A stretch of DNA of 64,000 nucleotides from Panorpa germanica (GCA_963678705.1 OY783212.1:3286001-3350000), one strand, 5' to 3'. Numbered from the stretch's first letter, positions 38,577 to 51,288 are shown. A program made the numbers and translations. The notes: a model not told the origin generated them from the sequence alone.

Positions 38577-39557
38577 ATTGAAAAAGTCAGCGTCTCAAGT
38601 AGTTAGTTAGTGCTTTGTTCCACCGCGGCGCGGCGCTGTTCGACTTGCTCTAATTTTTGACTCCATTTAATCTCACTATAAATCAGCTGTTGAGCAATCG
38701 CTTCTTTCAATCACTTTGAATCTACATGTACATGTACATGTGGTTTTGGTTTTGGTTTTACTGGCTGCTGGCAAATCTCGGTTACGAGCTGATTCGAAGC
38801 CAATTAACACGGATACTGAAATGCCAATGTATCGCGGTCCCGCGCCCCGCCGCACCGCACTGGTGACGCCATTACCGAACCAATACCACCGAAGAAATTT
38901 CACAATGTTCATGTGCCGGTGTCTCTGAGTCTCGGTGCCTTGGTGCTTAGCGCTTAGATATGCACCCCGCTAAGACCACTGGGACCCACTGGGCTCCGTG
39001 GTGCCCCACTAAGCCCTCCCCTTTCCTCTCCCACACCAAACACACCTCTGCCATCCGCGTTCAAATCACACAATATCGTGATTTCGCCATTTAATTGTAT
39101 TTTACTCGACAGAACGAAATACTCGTACTCTTGTATTTGCACTGAAAGACTTGACTTCATAGATACTGCAACCAGAGGTCGCGTCAAGGTCGCAGGTTCT
39201 ACATTCATACAGTTCTAGCTTGCAGGGTGCTTTAAGGGGTCTGCACGTAATCATAAGAGTCTAATAATAAATGTTATATTAATTATAAAATAAAAAATAA
39301 ATGTTTTTAATACAATGGACTACATATGTCAGTGACTTTTTAAATTTCCCATGCAGTAACTTTAAATGTCAACTGCCATCTATTAATAGACTACTCAAGT
39401 GAATTTTAACGAAAATGGTAAAAAGTGAATTTCGGGTGCTGATTAAGCATTATATTTTGCGTAAAAAAACCATCACCGAAATCTAGGAAAGGCTTGATAA
39501 ATACTATAGGACTTTGCACAGTGCTGACATTTAATTGATCTCTTTGTAGGTACCTTT

Positions 39558-39797
39558 CCAGTAAACATTTTGGAGTCACTTTGCAATCATATTGAAGATG
39601 CGCATGATTTTTTGCTCATTTACAGTTCAGTACCTCATAGTTGTTCATATGAAATCTCTGTTTTATTGGCTACAAATGGCGAAATCACTCCATCTGTCGG
39701 AATACAAATGAAGATAAAGTTTATGCGAACTATAATTGAAGTGAAATAATGATAGAAACGTCGCGAAAAGGAATACTTCACCAAATTGTTTACTGGG
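39558..39797 (-). mobile_element. MITE family B, copy 4 (full length, minus strand)
   Basis: Both ends are present: CCAGTAAACATTTTGGAG at the left and CCAAATTGTTTACTGGG at the right. The body reads in reverse relative to copies 1-3. No convincing target duplication is seen. Confidence 0.78.
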
Positions 39798-40719
39798 TTT
39801 ATGCAAAGGCATGATATAATTTTCATTCATATGATTCAAGATTCATTATCTCCCTTTATTGTTTCTTATTCATTCAGTTAAATTCAGTTTCTGCGTCATC
39901 ACTATAAAGTCTTCCAGGTTGTCATTGAATTTGAAGCTTGACCGGGTGAGAGAACGCGCAAGAAGGATTGGACGGCCTGAGCATCCCACGTTTAAGTAAT
40001 ATATATAGATAGATATAATTGAAATTTCCATGAAGCCAAAAGAAAAGACAACTTTGTTAATTGTATCAGGACACAATTGAGTTTTCTATTTTTAAAGTGC
40101 ATGGGAATTATCCGACCCGCACTACCAGAGGACCCGGTCGAGAAGAATTATAGGCAAGAATTATATTACAGAGAACCTGACGGCCACAGTCTTTGGAATC
40201 TAAATGATTCAGATTAACTCAGATAGAAAATTGTTTTGCAAGAGTAATTCTAAGGCTCATTTTGCTAGCTAGGTTCAACTTGCTAGCTTGCCACTATCTA
40301 AATCCTAGGATCATTGTCTACATGGGCTCAAAATAAAAATATTTTTTGAATGACGTCCATAATTGTTTTTCTCTCTTTCGTCTTCTCGTCTTTTGATAAT
40401 TACAGTATCTCCACAAAAAATTAAGATAATTTGTTTTTCCTGATCTTAAGGAAGGACAAGAGTGAACACATCTAAAACAACAAAACCCTCACTGAATATT
40501 ATATACATATTCGTTTGATCGTTACCGACAGTAAATGGTAACCCACATTATATATCCTTTGTAGTAAAGTGTACAATGTTGCATAAACCTCTCTCCCCCA
40601 CACCCCTCCTTCTCTCATTCATACTACTTGAGGAATTCGAACAGAAATTGAAATTATTTTAAAGTATTTGTTTAATGAATAATCATTGTAAACATTAAAT
40701 AATTTATAAAGTGAAGAAA

Positions 40720-40974
40720 TCAATTTCCCATGTGAGTAATATTCTGAGGAATGAAGTATGCGCTGTTGTCTGCGTTGACTAACTTCTTGTACGCGGCTGC
40801 TGTACTAACAGCGAAGACCCGCTCCGTACCCCTGCGCCCCCCGACCACGAGATCCGCCATTTGCGAGTCCACGTATCCGCGAGATCCGGACCAATGTGGT
40901 GTTATATCCGCGAACGAGAATAGTGACGCAATGACGACCAGAGGCGCATTCGACCATGACGTGGGGCTTTTCAT
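40720..40974 (-). other. GC-rich open island, possible small coding exon, unrecognised
   Basis: A 255-bp GC-rich block is open on the minus strand (84 codons, ATG 40974, stop 40720) and also on the plus strand (77 codons, 40751-40984). The GC-rich third positions on both strands make the coding strand uncertain. The minus product has a short hydrophobic stretch near its N-terminus (PLVVIASLFSF) and one GGRR site. The plus product starts with a signal-like MKYALLSALTNFLYAAAVL. I recognise neither. Confidence 0.3.
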
Positions 40975-41120
40975 ATTTAAATAACAATGTTGATCTTGGT
41001 TTTTATTATTATTACTTTTAAAATGTTTTGTACGCGTTTGTGTTTTGAATTCTATTAATTAAATCGAAGCAAGTGCGTAAAGCTATTATAATTATTAATT
41101 TGGTAAGAAATATATAAGAC

Positions 41121-41412
41121 AATGTCTCCAATTTTATTAGGAATTGTAAATATTAAACAAACTCATTTGCTTCTGAAATTTAACGTTTATTTTGGTAATT
41201 TACATACATATTTTAATAATTACATTGTTTAACTTAAACCATACCTAAAATTTAAAAAAACGACATTTAAAGTTTATTATTTACCATAAATTATCAATTC
41301 CTTTCTATTTTATTATAACTTCAAAATATGCACTTAACTAACTAACTAAAAACGTGAGTTCTGTCGACTCCAAATATCAACTGTGTTGGCCGTTCTTCTA
41401 CAGCAACATCCG
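41121..41412 (-). repeat. Repeat family A, copy 7 (truncated)
   Basis: This is a minus-strand copy lacking the left end. TTTTAG followed by GTATGG spans 41250-41239 on the minus strand. It is more diverged than the other copies. Confidence 0.7.
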
Positions 41413-41815
41413 CTAGACCCAATTTTAATTCCTCTATGAGTAAGAGCGAGAAGGCATTATCCGTGCGCATAAAAGTGAGTGAGACATAAACCTTGATTAC
41501 CTGATACCTGGAAAATGGCCGCCTGGTCAAGTTAGCAGGTAGGCATACGATCATTGTACATACTAACACTACTCAATCTTACACATTTTGTTTATCAGAA
41601 AATAAGTGATGTCTGCCGGCTCTGAGATCTCACTTTATAAGCCGTAGACTCGTAGTAAATGAACATTCGCGGAGAATAATTGGTAAAATGCATCTAGCTG
41701 GAGACTTCAACGTCCAGGACGAGCTTAACTCAGCGCATTGGAGATTTCAATGGTGGACAAGGACGCAGACTTTTCGCATTGTAACATGTAAAGCTCTCTC
41801 GCACTGGATCAGACC

Positions 41816-42196
41816 GTTGGTTTGTGTCATATGTCTTAATTTTTATAAAACTATACTATATAATAATAAAGTTGGTTACCGGAACATCAAATACCCAATT
41901 ATGTTTTAATAACTCCTTATATGTTATGAGATATTAACAATTAAAAAAGTCATTTTGTTCCTTTAATTATTAAAGGGATTCAACGTTGTAGAACATTTCA
42001 AGATATGTGACGTAGCAACATGTTACGTCGTAAATATGGCCAACATCTATAGCCCCAAAACTACAATTCGAATTTTAATTGCTATTTCTCCGTCAACATT
42101 TAGATATTTAAGAGAAAAAAAACGCCAATGTATATTTATTAACATTAATTTCTATCAACAATTGAAAAATCGACCCAACCCATAACAGTACAGCTT
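41816..42196 (+). mobile_element. MITE family D, copy 4 (degenerate, internally deleted)
   Basis: The left end TTGGTTTGTGTCATATG and body blocks are recognisable in the same order as copy 1. The right end is diverged. Confidence 0.65.
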
Positions 42197-42404
42197 ATTT
42201 GTGACACCGACCCAAGGTTATAATATTAGTCCTTTCGTAAACCAGCATAAACGCGAATGGCACCAGTTTCCAAGTTTTCCTATAGTTAGGTAATTAATTT
42301 TAGAAATAAAATATTTAAATAAAAGTTGTAGAATGTTAAAAATTCTTAAGAATAAGTTTCAGAAATATGGGTAAAATTGTAAGCGCATTCATTACTAATT
42401 GTCA

Positions 42405-42592
42405 TTGAAGTGCTCTACTTTACAGAAATGGCTATCAGATACCTATCAATCTCAATATCTATCAGATATACGACAAAAAATACGACACAATTGAATTCCC
42501 TATCAGATTGAAACCCACTGGTAAGGAGATATTAAAAAAAACGTATCTAGCCGTCCATTTTTCATAATGGAGGTCCAAGGTAGTCTTACAGT
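42405..42592 (+). repeat. Repeat family M, copy 2
   Basis: It starts TTGAAGTGCTCTACTTTACAG and keeps GAGATATT and the AGCCGTCCATTTTTCATAATGG hairpin in decayed form, in the same order as copy 1. Confidence 0.5.
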
Positions 42593-44557
42593 GCAAAGGT
42601 AACACTTGCTAGCTTGCCACTAGCTAATTTCAAAGTTCTTTTTCAACCTGGTCTGGGTCTAGGTGCTAGTAAACAAAATATTTCCCGCATTCAGTGATTT
42701 AGAGACACATTTCTGGATCGAATCTGTTACAGATCCTAGACTAGGCACACGATCACCAGGACGTAACGTGACACGTCCTATTTGCAGCCTTCACTTTTAC
42801 AGATACGATCAACGATCATTTCGCCCTCAGGGCAATTAGTTTTATAAAATAACACCGTTGTTACGACTTCCATTGTTTATAGTTTACGAAGTTACGATCA
42901 AAGATAAAAAAAAATTGCAAAATAATTTACTGAGACCAAATGAACTAAGCAACTAAACAATCAATCTTATTGAAAAAGGAAAAAAACTAAAAACATAGAC
43001 GTAATTGCTCACGGACGGTAATCATGTCAATTAAAATAGATTAGATTATGCTCGTGCCCATGGTTTGTAAGAAAGAAACGTCACCAGCAAAACGTTCTCA
43101 GCAATGTCCACCAATAATGGAAGATTGCTGTGTCTACGGGTTCAATTCCCGGACTGTATTGTTGTATTTTCTGAGTTTGCCTATTGCCAAGTTTGTGGCG
43201 GATTTAATGCCAGATGTAAGAGGCGATCGAATTTTTGATTTGTAGAGGAAATATAGGACAATTTTCCACCCTAATTTAAAAAGAAATTTAAATATACATT
43301 TGGCGACCCCTGAAACAAAATAAATCCAAGAAACATTACCCTCTTGAAATACTTCCAATGTAGTACTAATCACCGATATATGGTACTATGATAAATATAC
43401 AGCGGTACACAATTTCACCGTTATTAATTTGGTCTGCTGATCGTTTAACAAATAATTTGAACCGCATTCAAAGCTAGAATTACAAGCTAGTCATTCTGAT
43501 TGTTATTGTAAACCCACATACGTACATCATTTGTAACAAATTTTCTTAGATGCACCATACTCTCTGGAGGAGCCACTAGCCCTGCGTCCTTCCACACTCT
43601 CCCACTGTGTGCCGCTTGTTGTAAGTTCTTGCACAACTGAGATAGGTTATTATTTATTTATTAACCATTACAGGCAATTAAATCACTCCGCCTCCCCCAC
43701 TTTCCTTCTTTCGTTGCACAGCCTCTGCCTAAACTAGCCTAGTTGCGTGGCCAGGCTACCTAATTACCTTACCTAGGTGGCCTACCACTGCTCAGTGCTC
43801 ATTGCTCAGTGCACAGTACTCGATACGTATTAGACGTATTACGTCAGTTTGTTTCGACATTTACCTACTAAACAAATTCATTTTAATTGCCTGTATCATT
43901 AGTTCGAGTCGATTTCGTTACATCTATAGTATTGCTTATGTATTAATCAATGCTCAGATGCCGAAGCAGTTAAGGCAGCGATGTGTCATTGGCTCTCATG
44001 GTTATGTATGTTTGGCTGAGAACATGCTTCATCGTTTAGGGGTACAATGAAGATAGTGGTAGGCATCAGTGCCAGTCCGAGAGACGTGTGAGAGATGCTA
44101 TAAGGAGAGTCTTAAATTGCAAAAAAAAAACTCGGTACTTTTTCCCATTAAAAAGCAATGCCGTATCAACACACGAAATTCATAGTTTTCCATTGTTTTG
44201 GAAATTACGAAAGTAGCGCCACTAAAATCACTGTAACTCATAAAGTAATGGTCCGAATGTCATGAAATTTTGACACATATCGTTTACCTAAAAATCATAT
44301 GGATGCCAAGGAAGGCACCATTTATTAGGTGATGTGATATAGTACAGTTTTATAGAACTGAAGACATGGTTATTTCTATTGCTCCAAATCTTCATTTCAA
44401 TGCAAAAGTACAGAACAACATCTTGCTAAAATAGAGCACAATTTGTATAGGTTGTTGCAAGCTGCACATGAAGCCAGACGAATTCTGCATCTCAGTTCTA
44501 TCCACGTAACGTCATACAAGCTGCAAATAGGGCCATTTCTTTGAAGTTTAGCATTAA
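42593..44557. other. Non-coding before the HARBI1-like relic
   Basis: No gene is found. GGGTTCAATTCCCGG at 43138-43152 resembles a tRNA T-arm, but no tRNA can be folded around it. 44118-44557 may belong to the same old element as the transposase relic. Confidence 0.4.
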
Positions 44558-44770
44558 GAAAGCACGATTTTCATTGGGAAAATATCGAGTGATGAAGATG
44601 TGTTTATAGCATACGCTTTTATTAGAAGACGACGAATCAGACGTAGAATGTATTGGCTTCATCCATACGCCGAAAAGGAGATTAACCGCAGATTGTTTGT
44701 TGCTGCAAGAGAGTTATCAGAGGATGATTCAGTATTTCAATCAGTACACCGAATGATTTTTGTTCAATAA
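44558..44770 (+). pseudogene. HARBI1-like (Harbinger) transposase N-terminal relic
   Basis: A 70-codon open stretch contains RRRMYWLHPY and, 20-odd residues on, RELSEDDSVF and HRM. This is the N-terminal pattern of Harbinger transposases (Arg-rich, W-x-HP, then F/REL..D...F...FRM). It has no start codon, runs into TAA at 44768-44770, and no catalytic DDE part follows. It could be a source family for the Harbinger-like MITEs here, but no terminal repeats link them. Confidence 0.6.
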
Positions 44771-46799
44771 TATGCACAAAATTGATATACATTGACGACA
44801 TAATTGACGTACATTTTTAAAAGAATTATGAGCTATGACATTTGCTTGCCACTAACCAAATGCGACGTTGCAGCTCTATGGACAGAGCCTCCTTTGTTTA
44901 AATGCAAGCTACAAGAAAGCGTACAATAAGCAAATGATGAAAGCGTGCGTATGAAGTGATGCTACGTGAACAGTAGGCCGAAGACAACATTTGATGTACC
45001 CAGAACGAAAAGGTTTGCATTACATTCCACCATTGCAGTCTCTCTCCTTATTGCAGTGGTAGGGAGGGGCTAATGAAATAAACTTCGAACGGTGCAAATT
45101 TTGAATTGAATGACTAACGAAGAATATTAATAAACAAATATTTGAATAATTTCATTAAGACTAATTAACTAATGGGTTAATACAATCAAGGACTTGCACA
45201 AATAGTCTGACCAATACACTGTAAAAACATTGGTTGTGAAAAATTTGGACGCTTCTTTTTTCGGCTAGGACTAATATGCAAAAGTAAATTCGCAATTCTG
45301 CAACACATACAATTAAGAAAACGTACCATACGGAATCGGAAACGTACTGCTTACACCTAAGAAAGAAACGTCTAAAGTTTGTTTTCAAACAATGCCCGAA
45401 ATGGAAATAGGTCAGTCACTTAAAAAAAATTTCACCTTAAAAACAAAACTGCGTCGTTGGTTTCGATAATGACTTACTCGCAAAACTCGAAAAGTATTGA
45501 CTTGAAATTTTGACATAACGTTGCATTTAAATACGCGCGTATTTTCGAAAATTTAATTCATTTCTTTCCAGTTGATCGTCGTCTGAGTTTGTATGTACAT
45601 GGGTATCCTTTTTTACTTTTACTTAATTTAGCTAATAATGTAAATTTATTAGTATTAGGGTCATGTATCAGAGCGCATCCCTAAATGTACGCAAAGTATA
45701 CACCAATATATATAATGCAAATACCAGAAATAACTTTAAACAAGATTACAAAATAAACCAGCAACGGGTACTTATAATTAATTTTAGACAACACAATTAA
45801 TTGTTCTTAGCAACTTATCGCACTAGTAATGCATTCGTACCTAGACCTACCGAGCCACGTTCCAGCGTGGCCACATCGCTATGACATACTTATGGTTTAA
45901 AAATAACAACAAATACAACAGTGTACTACTAATGTATTTTATATTAAATGTTAAATTCGTGTAAATATTCCTAAATTATTACAAATAAATAGTAAAGTAA
46001 TTTAATCATAGTCGTCTAACAGACCACAAACAGGATGCCTTGATAAACATCAGGATTCGCTAATATGTATTCGCATTCCTCAACCTAGCAGCCCCGTGCC
46101 TGATACCGTTGTCATATAGATTGGCCATGGCAAATGTTTGGTTCCATAATGGCACTAATGGCACTCATGGCAATCTTGGCACTCATGGCAATGCAGGCCG
46201 TTAAGCCGTCCACAGAACAGCTTGTTGTAGGTGCGTCGAAACGTCGAAATGCCACTAAAGTCATGTTTCTGAATTTAATCATTCAAATACAAAATCATTA
46301 GAAAAAAGATCACGCGTGGCTTGCGTGGCTGGCGTGTCTGGTGTTGGTTTGACATAAACAATTCTTGTGCGAGTAAACCGCTGACAAACAAGATGGCGGC
46401 GGACTACTTAATAGTAGTATATAAAATTCACTGAGAATCAGAAAATATTTTTTTAAAAATGGCTGTAACTTGTAAAATCTTATAGCTACATTAAAAAAAT
46501 GTACTAGAAATGTGTGTAAAACGTCTCCTTATATAGATTTAGGCCTATAGTTTGCAATGCTATATAAGGGTTTTCGAGTTATGGTCAAAAATCTAAAAAA
46601 AAACACAAGAAATTTTCATAACTTTAAGAATACAGTAATTATTAAGAAATATATAGTTTTGGCATGACATACAACGTATTTTATATCAGTTCAGTATAGA
46701 ATACAGAAATAAGCGTCCAAAAATTTGTTACGATTACACCTTCTCCATAAATTAGTATGACTTAGCGAATTCCAGCCGAAATCCAATTGAAATCGAATT

Positions 46800-46950
46800 C
46801 GTTAAACAGTAAACAGTGCTATGGGCTATAAATGGTGAAACCAGTTCAATTGTCAGAATCCAAGCGATGAAAAATTTGGCGAACTACAATTGAAATATGA
46901 ACATATGAACTTCACAAAGCGTGATATTTCACGAAATTGGTTACCTGTAC
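46800..46950 (-). mobile_element. MITE family B, copy 6 (degenerate)
   Basis: Weak but ordered similarity to minus-strand copies (AACAGTAAAC, then GGCTATAAATGGTGAAACC and the GCGAACTACAATTGAA block) suggests an old, eroded copy. Confidence 0.45.
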
Positions 46951-47334
46951 GAAATACTTATCGGTTTTGATTAAACTTTTCTTCATCTATAAAACGTCGT
47001 TCAGTGTTTGGTGTTACACAAACTATCTGAGCTGTCAAAATTAATTCATACTAAATTAGTTCTTTTGTCAATAATTTACGTTTAAGGTGACATATAGATG
47101 CGTTCTCTTTCATTTCCTTGTAGATTTCACTTAGAATTCTCTTCGACTCAGATTCTGCCGAGACACTTATAAATAAGCCATCTCTCTTGCAATCTATTGT
47201 ATGACAGAGACAACAATTGATTAGAAGGGTAGGTATGACATGACACAAAAATCGAGATGATTTACAAAGTTTTATCTCTTTAATGATTAAAGAAACAAAA
47301 ATTAATATTTTAGTTGGTTCCCGGAAAACACAAA

Positions 47335-47605
47335 ATAATAGTAATATTTTACTTTTTATTATTAAAAGCTATTATTGTTTCAAAAGCTATTATTCTTTCT
47401 TCTAAGATTTAATATTTTTAAAATTTGTTAAGAAGGTTTTAGAGAATGAAAAACAGGAAAAAGTTACTTTTCAAAACGCTTTAAAATAGGTCACATAATG
47501 TTGTGTATTAAGTAACATTTTTTACGTAACACGTAACTTTTGTTATATTATATAAACCTTAAATACACGTAACTGTGTTTAATGGATAATATATTCTATA
47601 ATATT
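47335..47605 (+). repeat. Repeat family G, copy 2
   Basis: It shares TAAATACACGTAACTGTGTTTA and upstream AT-rich blocks with copy 1. It is diverged. Confidence 0.5.
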
Positions 47606-49391
47606 GAGACCAATTAACAAATATTTGGACGTTTCAGATCCTGATAGCTAACTTGATATGACATAATTCTCAACCCAATTAAATTTATAACTCAAACAAA
47701 GATGCAGTTTCAGTTCCGTATATAAGATCAGGATTTTAACAAAGTGATGTTCTTCAAATTCTGTGCATGACCTCTCTCCTCCCCCCCCCCCTCTTCACTT
47801 CTTCATATGTACCCAGGATTGACGTTACAATATGTTGCATTTGCGGCATAATTATTTGATACAATAGATTTGTTTAGACGTAAATTTTGCATACTAAATA
47901 AACGTGTTGCTTATTTGCAAAGCCAAGTGAAGTGATGTTTTCGTAGTCAACCCGCGTTAAATGTTGACACGCACGCACTAAATCGCGCACCGAGATATCG
48001 CTCTCATGCTACAATGCTGCATGCTCGTACAGTCGTACATATGGAAACACGTGCAGAACTGTATTTTCATTCACGCCGTCAGTAGGTGTTTTAAAACAGC
48101 TGTTAACGCCGTTTCCGCTACACGGAAAACGTCAGTGCCCATCGTTTTCTCTATTGACATTGTTCCATTGTTCTGAAACGGATTCTGTAGCACACGGTGA
48201 GAGAGTGAGACGAGCGGGTCGCGCGGGTGATACGAGTTTTATATTCAGTAAATGTCATAACAATAAAAAAATTATAAATACCTGAGTAATCGCGATCAGT
48301 AAATTAAATAGATAATCCTTGTAAAACACTGGAAAAAACTTGTCAAAAATAAAAACACTGCAGCACTGTTAAACCAACGAAATAAAAGAAATAACTTCAC
48401 TATCACAAAACAATTAGGTTATGTTTTTATAACTTGTTAACACTAAAATTAATAAACAGTTTTAAATATTGACTTAACTCTAATTTAAATATTAGTGAAA
48501 TGGAAAATGTTTGTCAAAAATAATCCTGCTGTCAACGTGAACCGGCCTAGTCACCGGTTAACACGAAACTGCTGATTTATTTTAAGGTTGTAGCAGCCAT
48601 TTAAGAAGTAACCGTATTCGTAGTATGAAACAAATAAAAACTTGGCGTGCTCCAGGTCGGACAGTCGGGGCAGTCGGGGCAGTCGGGCAGCGCACTCTGG
48701 TGGCAGTACTTCAGCAGCGGATTCAACCTTAGTTAACACAGGTTGGTTTTCTTCTCGTATGGATTAATACTGTATCTCTTTAGTTCATTTTTTCTTCAGT
48801 GTCTTGTCGTGGCTTTGTGGGGAGTAACGGGGCAGGGGCAGGGGGGTCAGCGGGTAGCGGGGCTTTGTTAGGTGGTCCACCCACTCCAACCAATGGGACC
48901 TAAAGACCTAGTTCCATCCCCACCTCTGTTCCTATATTCTTGTATGAGTTTGTAGTTGTACATGATATTGGTTAGCGGTACAGTTATATGGGCCCTCGGG
49001 CATGATACGTGATCAGAACCGAACTGGACGAGGCGTTTGAAAACATTATTTAACTGCAAATTTTACAGATTTAATATAAATTGTTAAATAAAATAATTTT
49101 ATATACGAGTATATGATAAATTAAGTTTCTATATAACATTGTATCTTAAAATGTTATATCACTATTATGTACAATATACGTTAATAATTTAAAGTACAAG
49201 TAAACATGTATATTAAATAAAGGTTTCAGAAGGTGCTCCCACTCACAAATTTTATATAAACCTAGATTGCAACTTAAATGAACACGAATAAAACCTAGTA
49301 CTTTTCTTTCGTTTTGCTTTCGTGAAATAAATACAAGATTATCAAAAAAAAAATTAAATAATATATGCAGCACTATAAAAGTCGAAACTGC

Positions 49392-49635
49392 TCAGTAAAC
49401 ATTTTTAAAAATTGTCCTGTTTTTATCACTATTACATAAGGCCATTATAGTTCGCATCAACTTTATCTTCATTTGTATTCCAACAGATAGAGTGGTTTCG
49501 CCATTTGTAGCCGATAAAATAGACACTTCATATGAACGACTGTGAGAAACTGAAATGTAAATGAACTCTTTCATGACAAAAAAATCATACGCATCTTCAA
49601 TATAATGGCAAAGTGGCTCCAAAATGTTTACTGAG
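49392..49635 (+). mobile_element. MITE family B, copy 5 (full length)
   Basis: The ends CTCAGTAAACATTTTTAAA and CCAAAATGTTTACTGAG are inverted repeats. The body matches copy 2 throughout. Confidence 0.76.
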
Positions 49636-50019
49636 ATAAAACAAAATAGATATGTCTTTCAATATTTTTATTTTTTCCAGTCGAAAAGTTCAAATATAAA
49701 GAATTCTGAAAGCCATGTGGAACAGGAACCCAAAATAGCGGCTACGTCGAAATAGAAAGTTCACATTTTCCAATTTGCAATTGCATTGGTTAAAAATGGA
49801 AAGAAGTTCATAGCAATTCAATCTCAAACGCAATTTTACAAGGAAGCAGCTCAAATCTTGATATTTCATATCTAGATTCAGTTTAGAGTAAAAGTATAAC
49901 AAATAAATTAAAACCAAGAGGTACCAAAAGTAACGTCGGGTTCGATTCTCGGATCAGTGGTACATTTATTGCTTTTTCATATAATGGATAATATAAATAA
50001 TTCTGTTAAACGTAATGCA

Positions 50020-50258
50020 CCTCACGCAATATTTTGCTAAATCGAATCTAAGAAATATTTCATCTAATAAAAGATACTCTTCAACTTTTTAATCATTAAC
50101 AAACACTTCTTAAACACCTTTATGATTAAGTTGATGTGCGAAAAGATTGATTTATTTTTTAAAAATCAAAATAAAAAGTAAAATAGGACACAAAAAATGT
50201 TGCTATGTTAAATAACTACAGATTAAATACAGATAACAGTGTTTAGCGGGGTATAATA
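50020..50258 (+). repeat. Repeat family G, copy 3
   Basis: It ends CAGTGTTTAGCGGGGTATAAT, with an upstream body similar to the minus-strand copy at 54985-55205. Confidence 0.55.
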
Positions 50259-51172
50259 TAAATTGTCGAGCCGATGTCATTCAGACTAATGTGTAAATGT
50301 GTGTAATAACAAACTAACCTAACTTCATTCTATTTCTAATACGAGTATTATCACCGAGAACGTACTATTACTGACTGTTTTTGTACTGATTTTTTTAACA
50401 TCTAAGAAAAATTATAAAATACCCCTACATGCGGCAACAGTTCTTACATCATTTAACATAAAGATTACTACATATAATTGATTTTACATCCAATAACTTA
50501 TTAGTTTATTTTACATACAAATGCCGAAGAACTACTAGAAACTTGTTACCCCTCTGAATATAACGCATCGTGTTAAAATGTAGTTGATATTCATGGTACT
50601 TTTGAAGACTTCGTTATTCTGTAAATATGTAATTAATATATGCCTACTGGAGGCACAGCGTCAACTCACGACCTGACCCGGCCATGACCTGGACCAGGCT
50701 CCTTGCCGCTGTGTTGGAATCACGGCACCAGTTCCCCACGTACCCCTATAAATAGTATACAAAGATCACAAGTACAACAGAGCTAATAGCAAATTCTGTT
50801 TACGTTATAAATAACAAATCTACATGTACATAAACACAATCTCGCGGAATGTAATACATAAAACTTTGTTTTGCGTAGAAGATCACGAAAACAATTTTCT
50901 TCTTAGTTTGATTTAACTTGCATTAATGAACATAGAATTAAAACCAATCGTACTTATACCTGTAAATTATTGAATTATAATTTAAATTCAATATTATTCC
51001 ATAAAGAACGTATTTTTTTAAAGCATTTTTAAAAATTCATCTCATATTTAACTCCGCGGAAAGTATATATTATATTGTGTGCTAGATTTGGCTAGATTAT
51101 ACTGTGTATATATTCGAATTAGATAATTTCAATTTGACATTTGTGGACTGTCATGTATTGATTTTTGAATTA

Positions 51173-51288
51173 GTGAGCAGCTGTGGTAGTATTATTTATT
51201 TATTTTATAGAAATGAAGAGACGATAATAAATATATGAACTATGGACAAACAAGTAAATGTTGTTATATGCAATACTATGAATTGTAA
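51173..51288 (+). promoter_or_regulatory. 5' leader of the plus-strand ZAD gene with two upstream ATGs
   Basis: Two ATGs precede the chosen start. ATG 51213 opens a four-codon uORF ending in TAA at 51225-51227. ATG 51235 opens an 18-triplet frame ending in TAA at 51286-51288, which overlaps the main start out of frame. A TTTTATAG acceptor-like sequence ends at 51210 and a GTGAGC donor-like sequence lies at 51173, so a tiny leader intron is possible. The uORFs would be expected to lower translation from 51242. No TATA box or initiator is clear. Confidence 0.4.

Larger units (their letters stand above)
44771..49391. other. Non-coding, mixed repeats
   Basis: This holds family B copy 6 and family G copy 2 (listed separately). 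It also has an AAGATGGCGGC site at 46390-46400 like that in family M, a short GGCACTCATGGCAA-type tandem at 46147-46190, and a CAGTCGGGG tandem at 48660-48688. No gene is seen. Confidence 0.45.

Noticed and set aside
43138..43152. GGGTTCAATTCCCGG, a tRNA T-arm-like sequence
   Set aside because: No acceptor, D-arm or anticodon arm can be paired at tRNA spacing. The same holds for CGGGTTCGATTCTCGG at 49938-49953.
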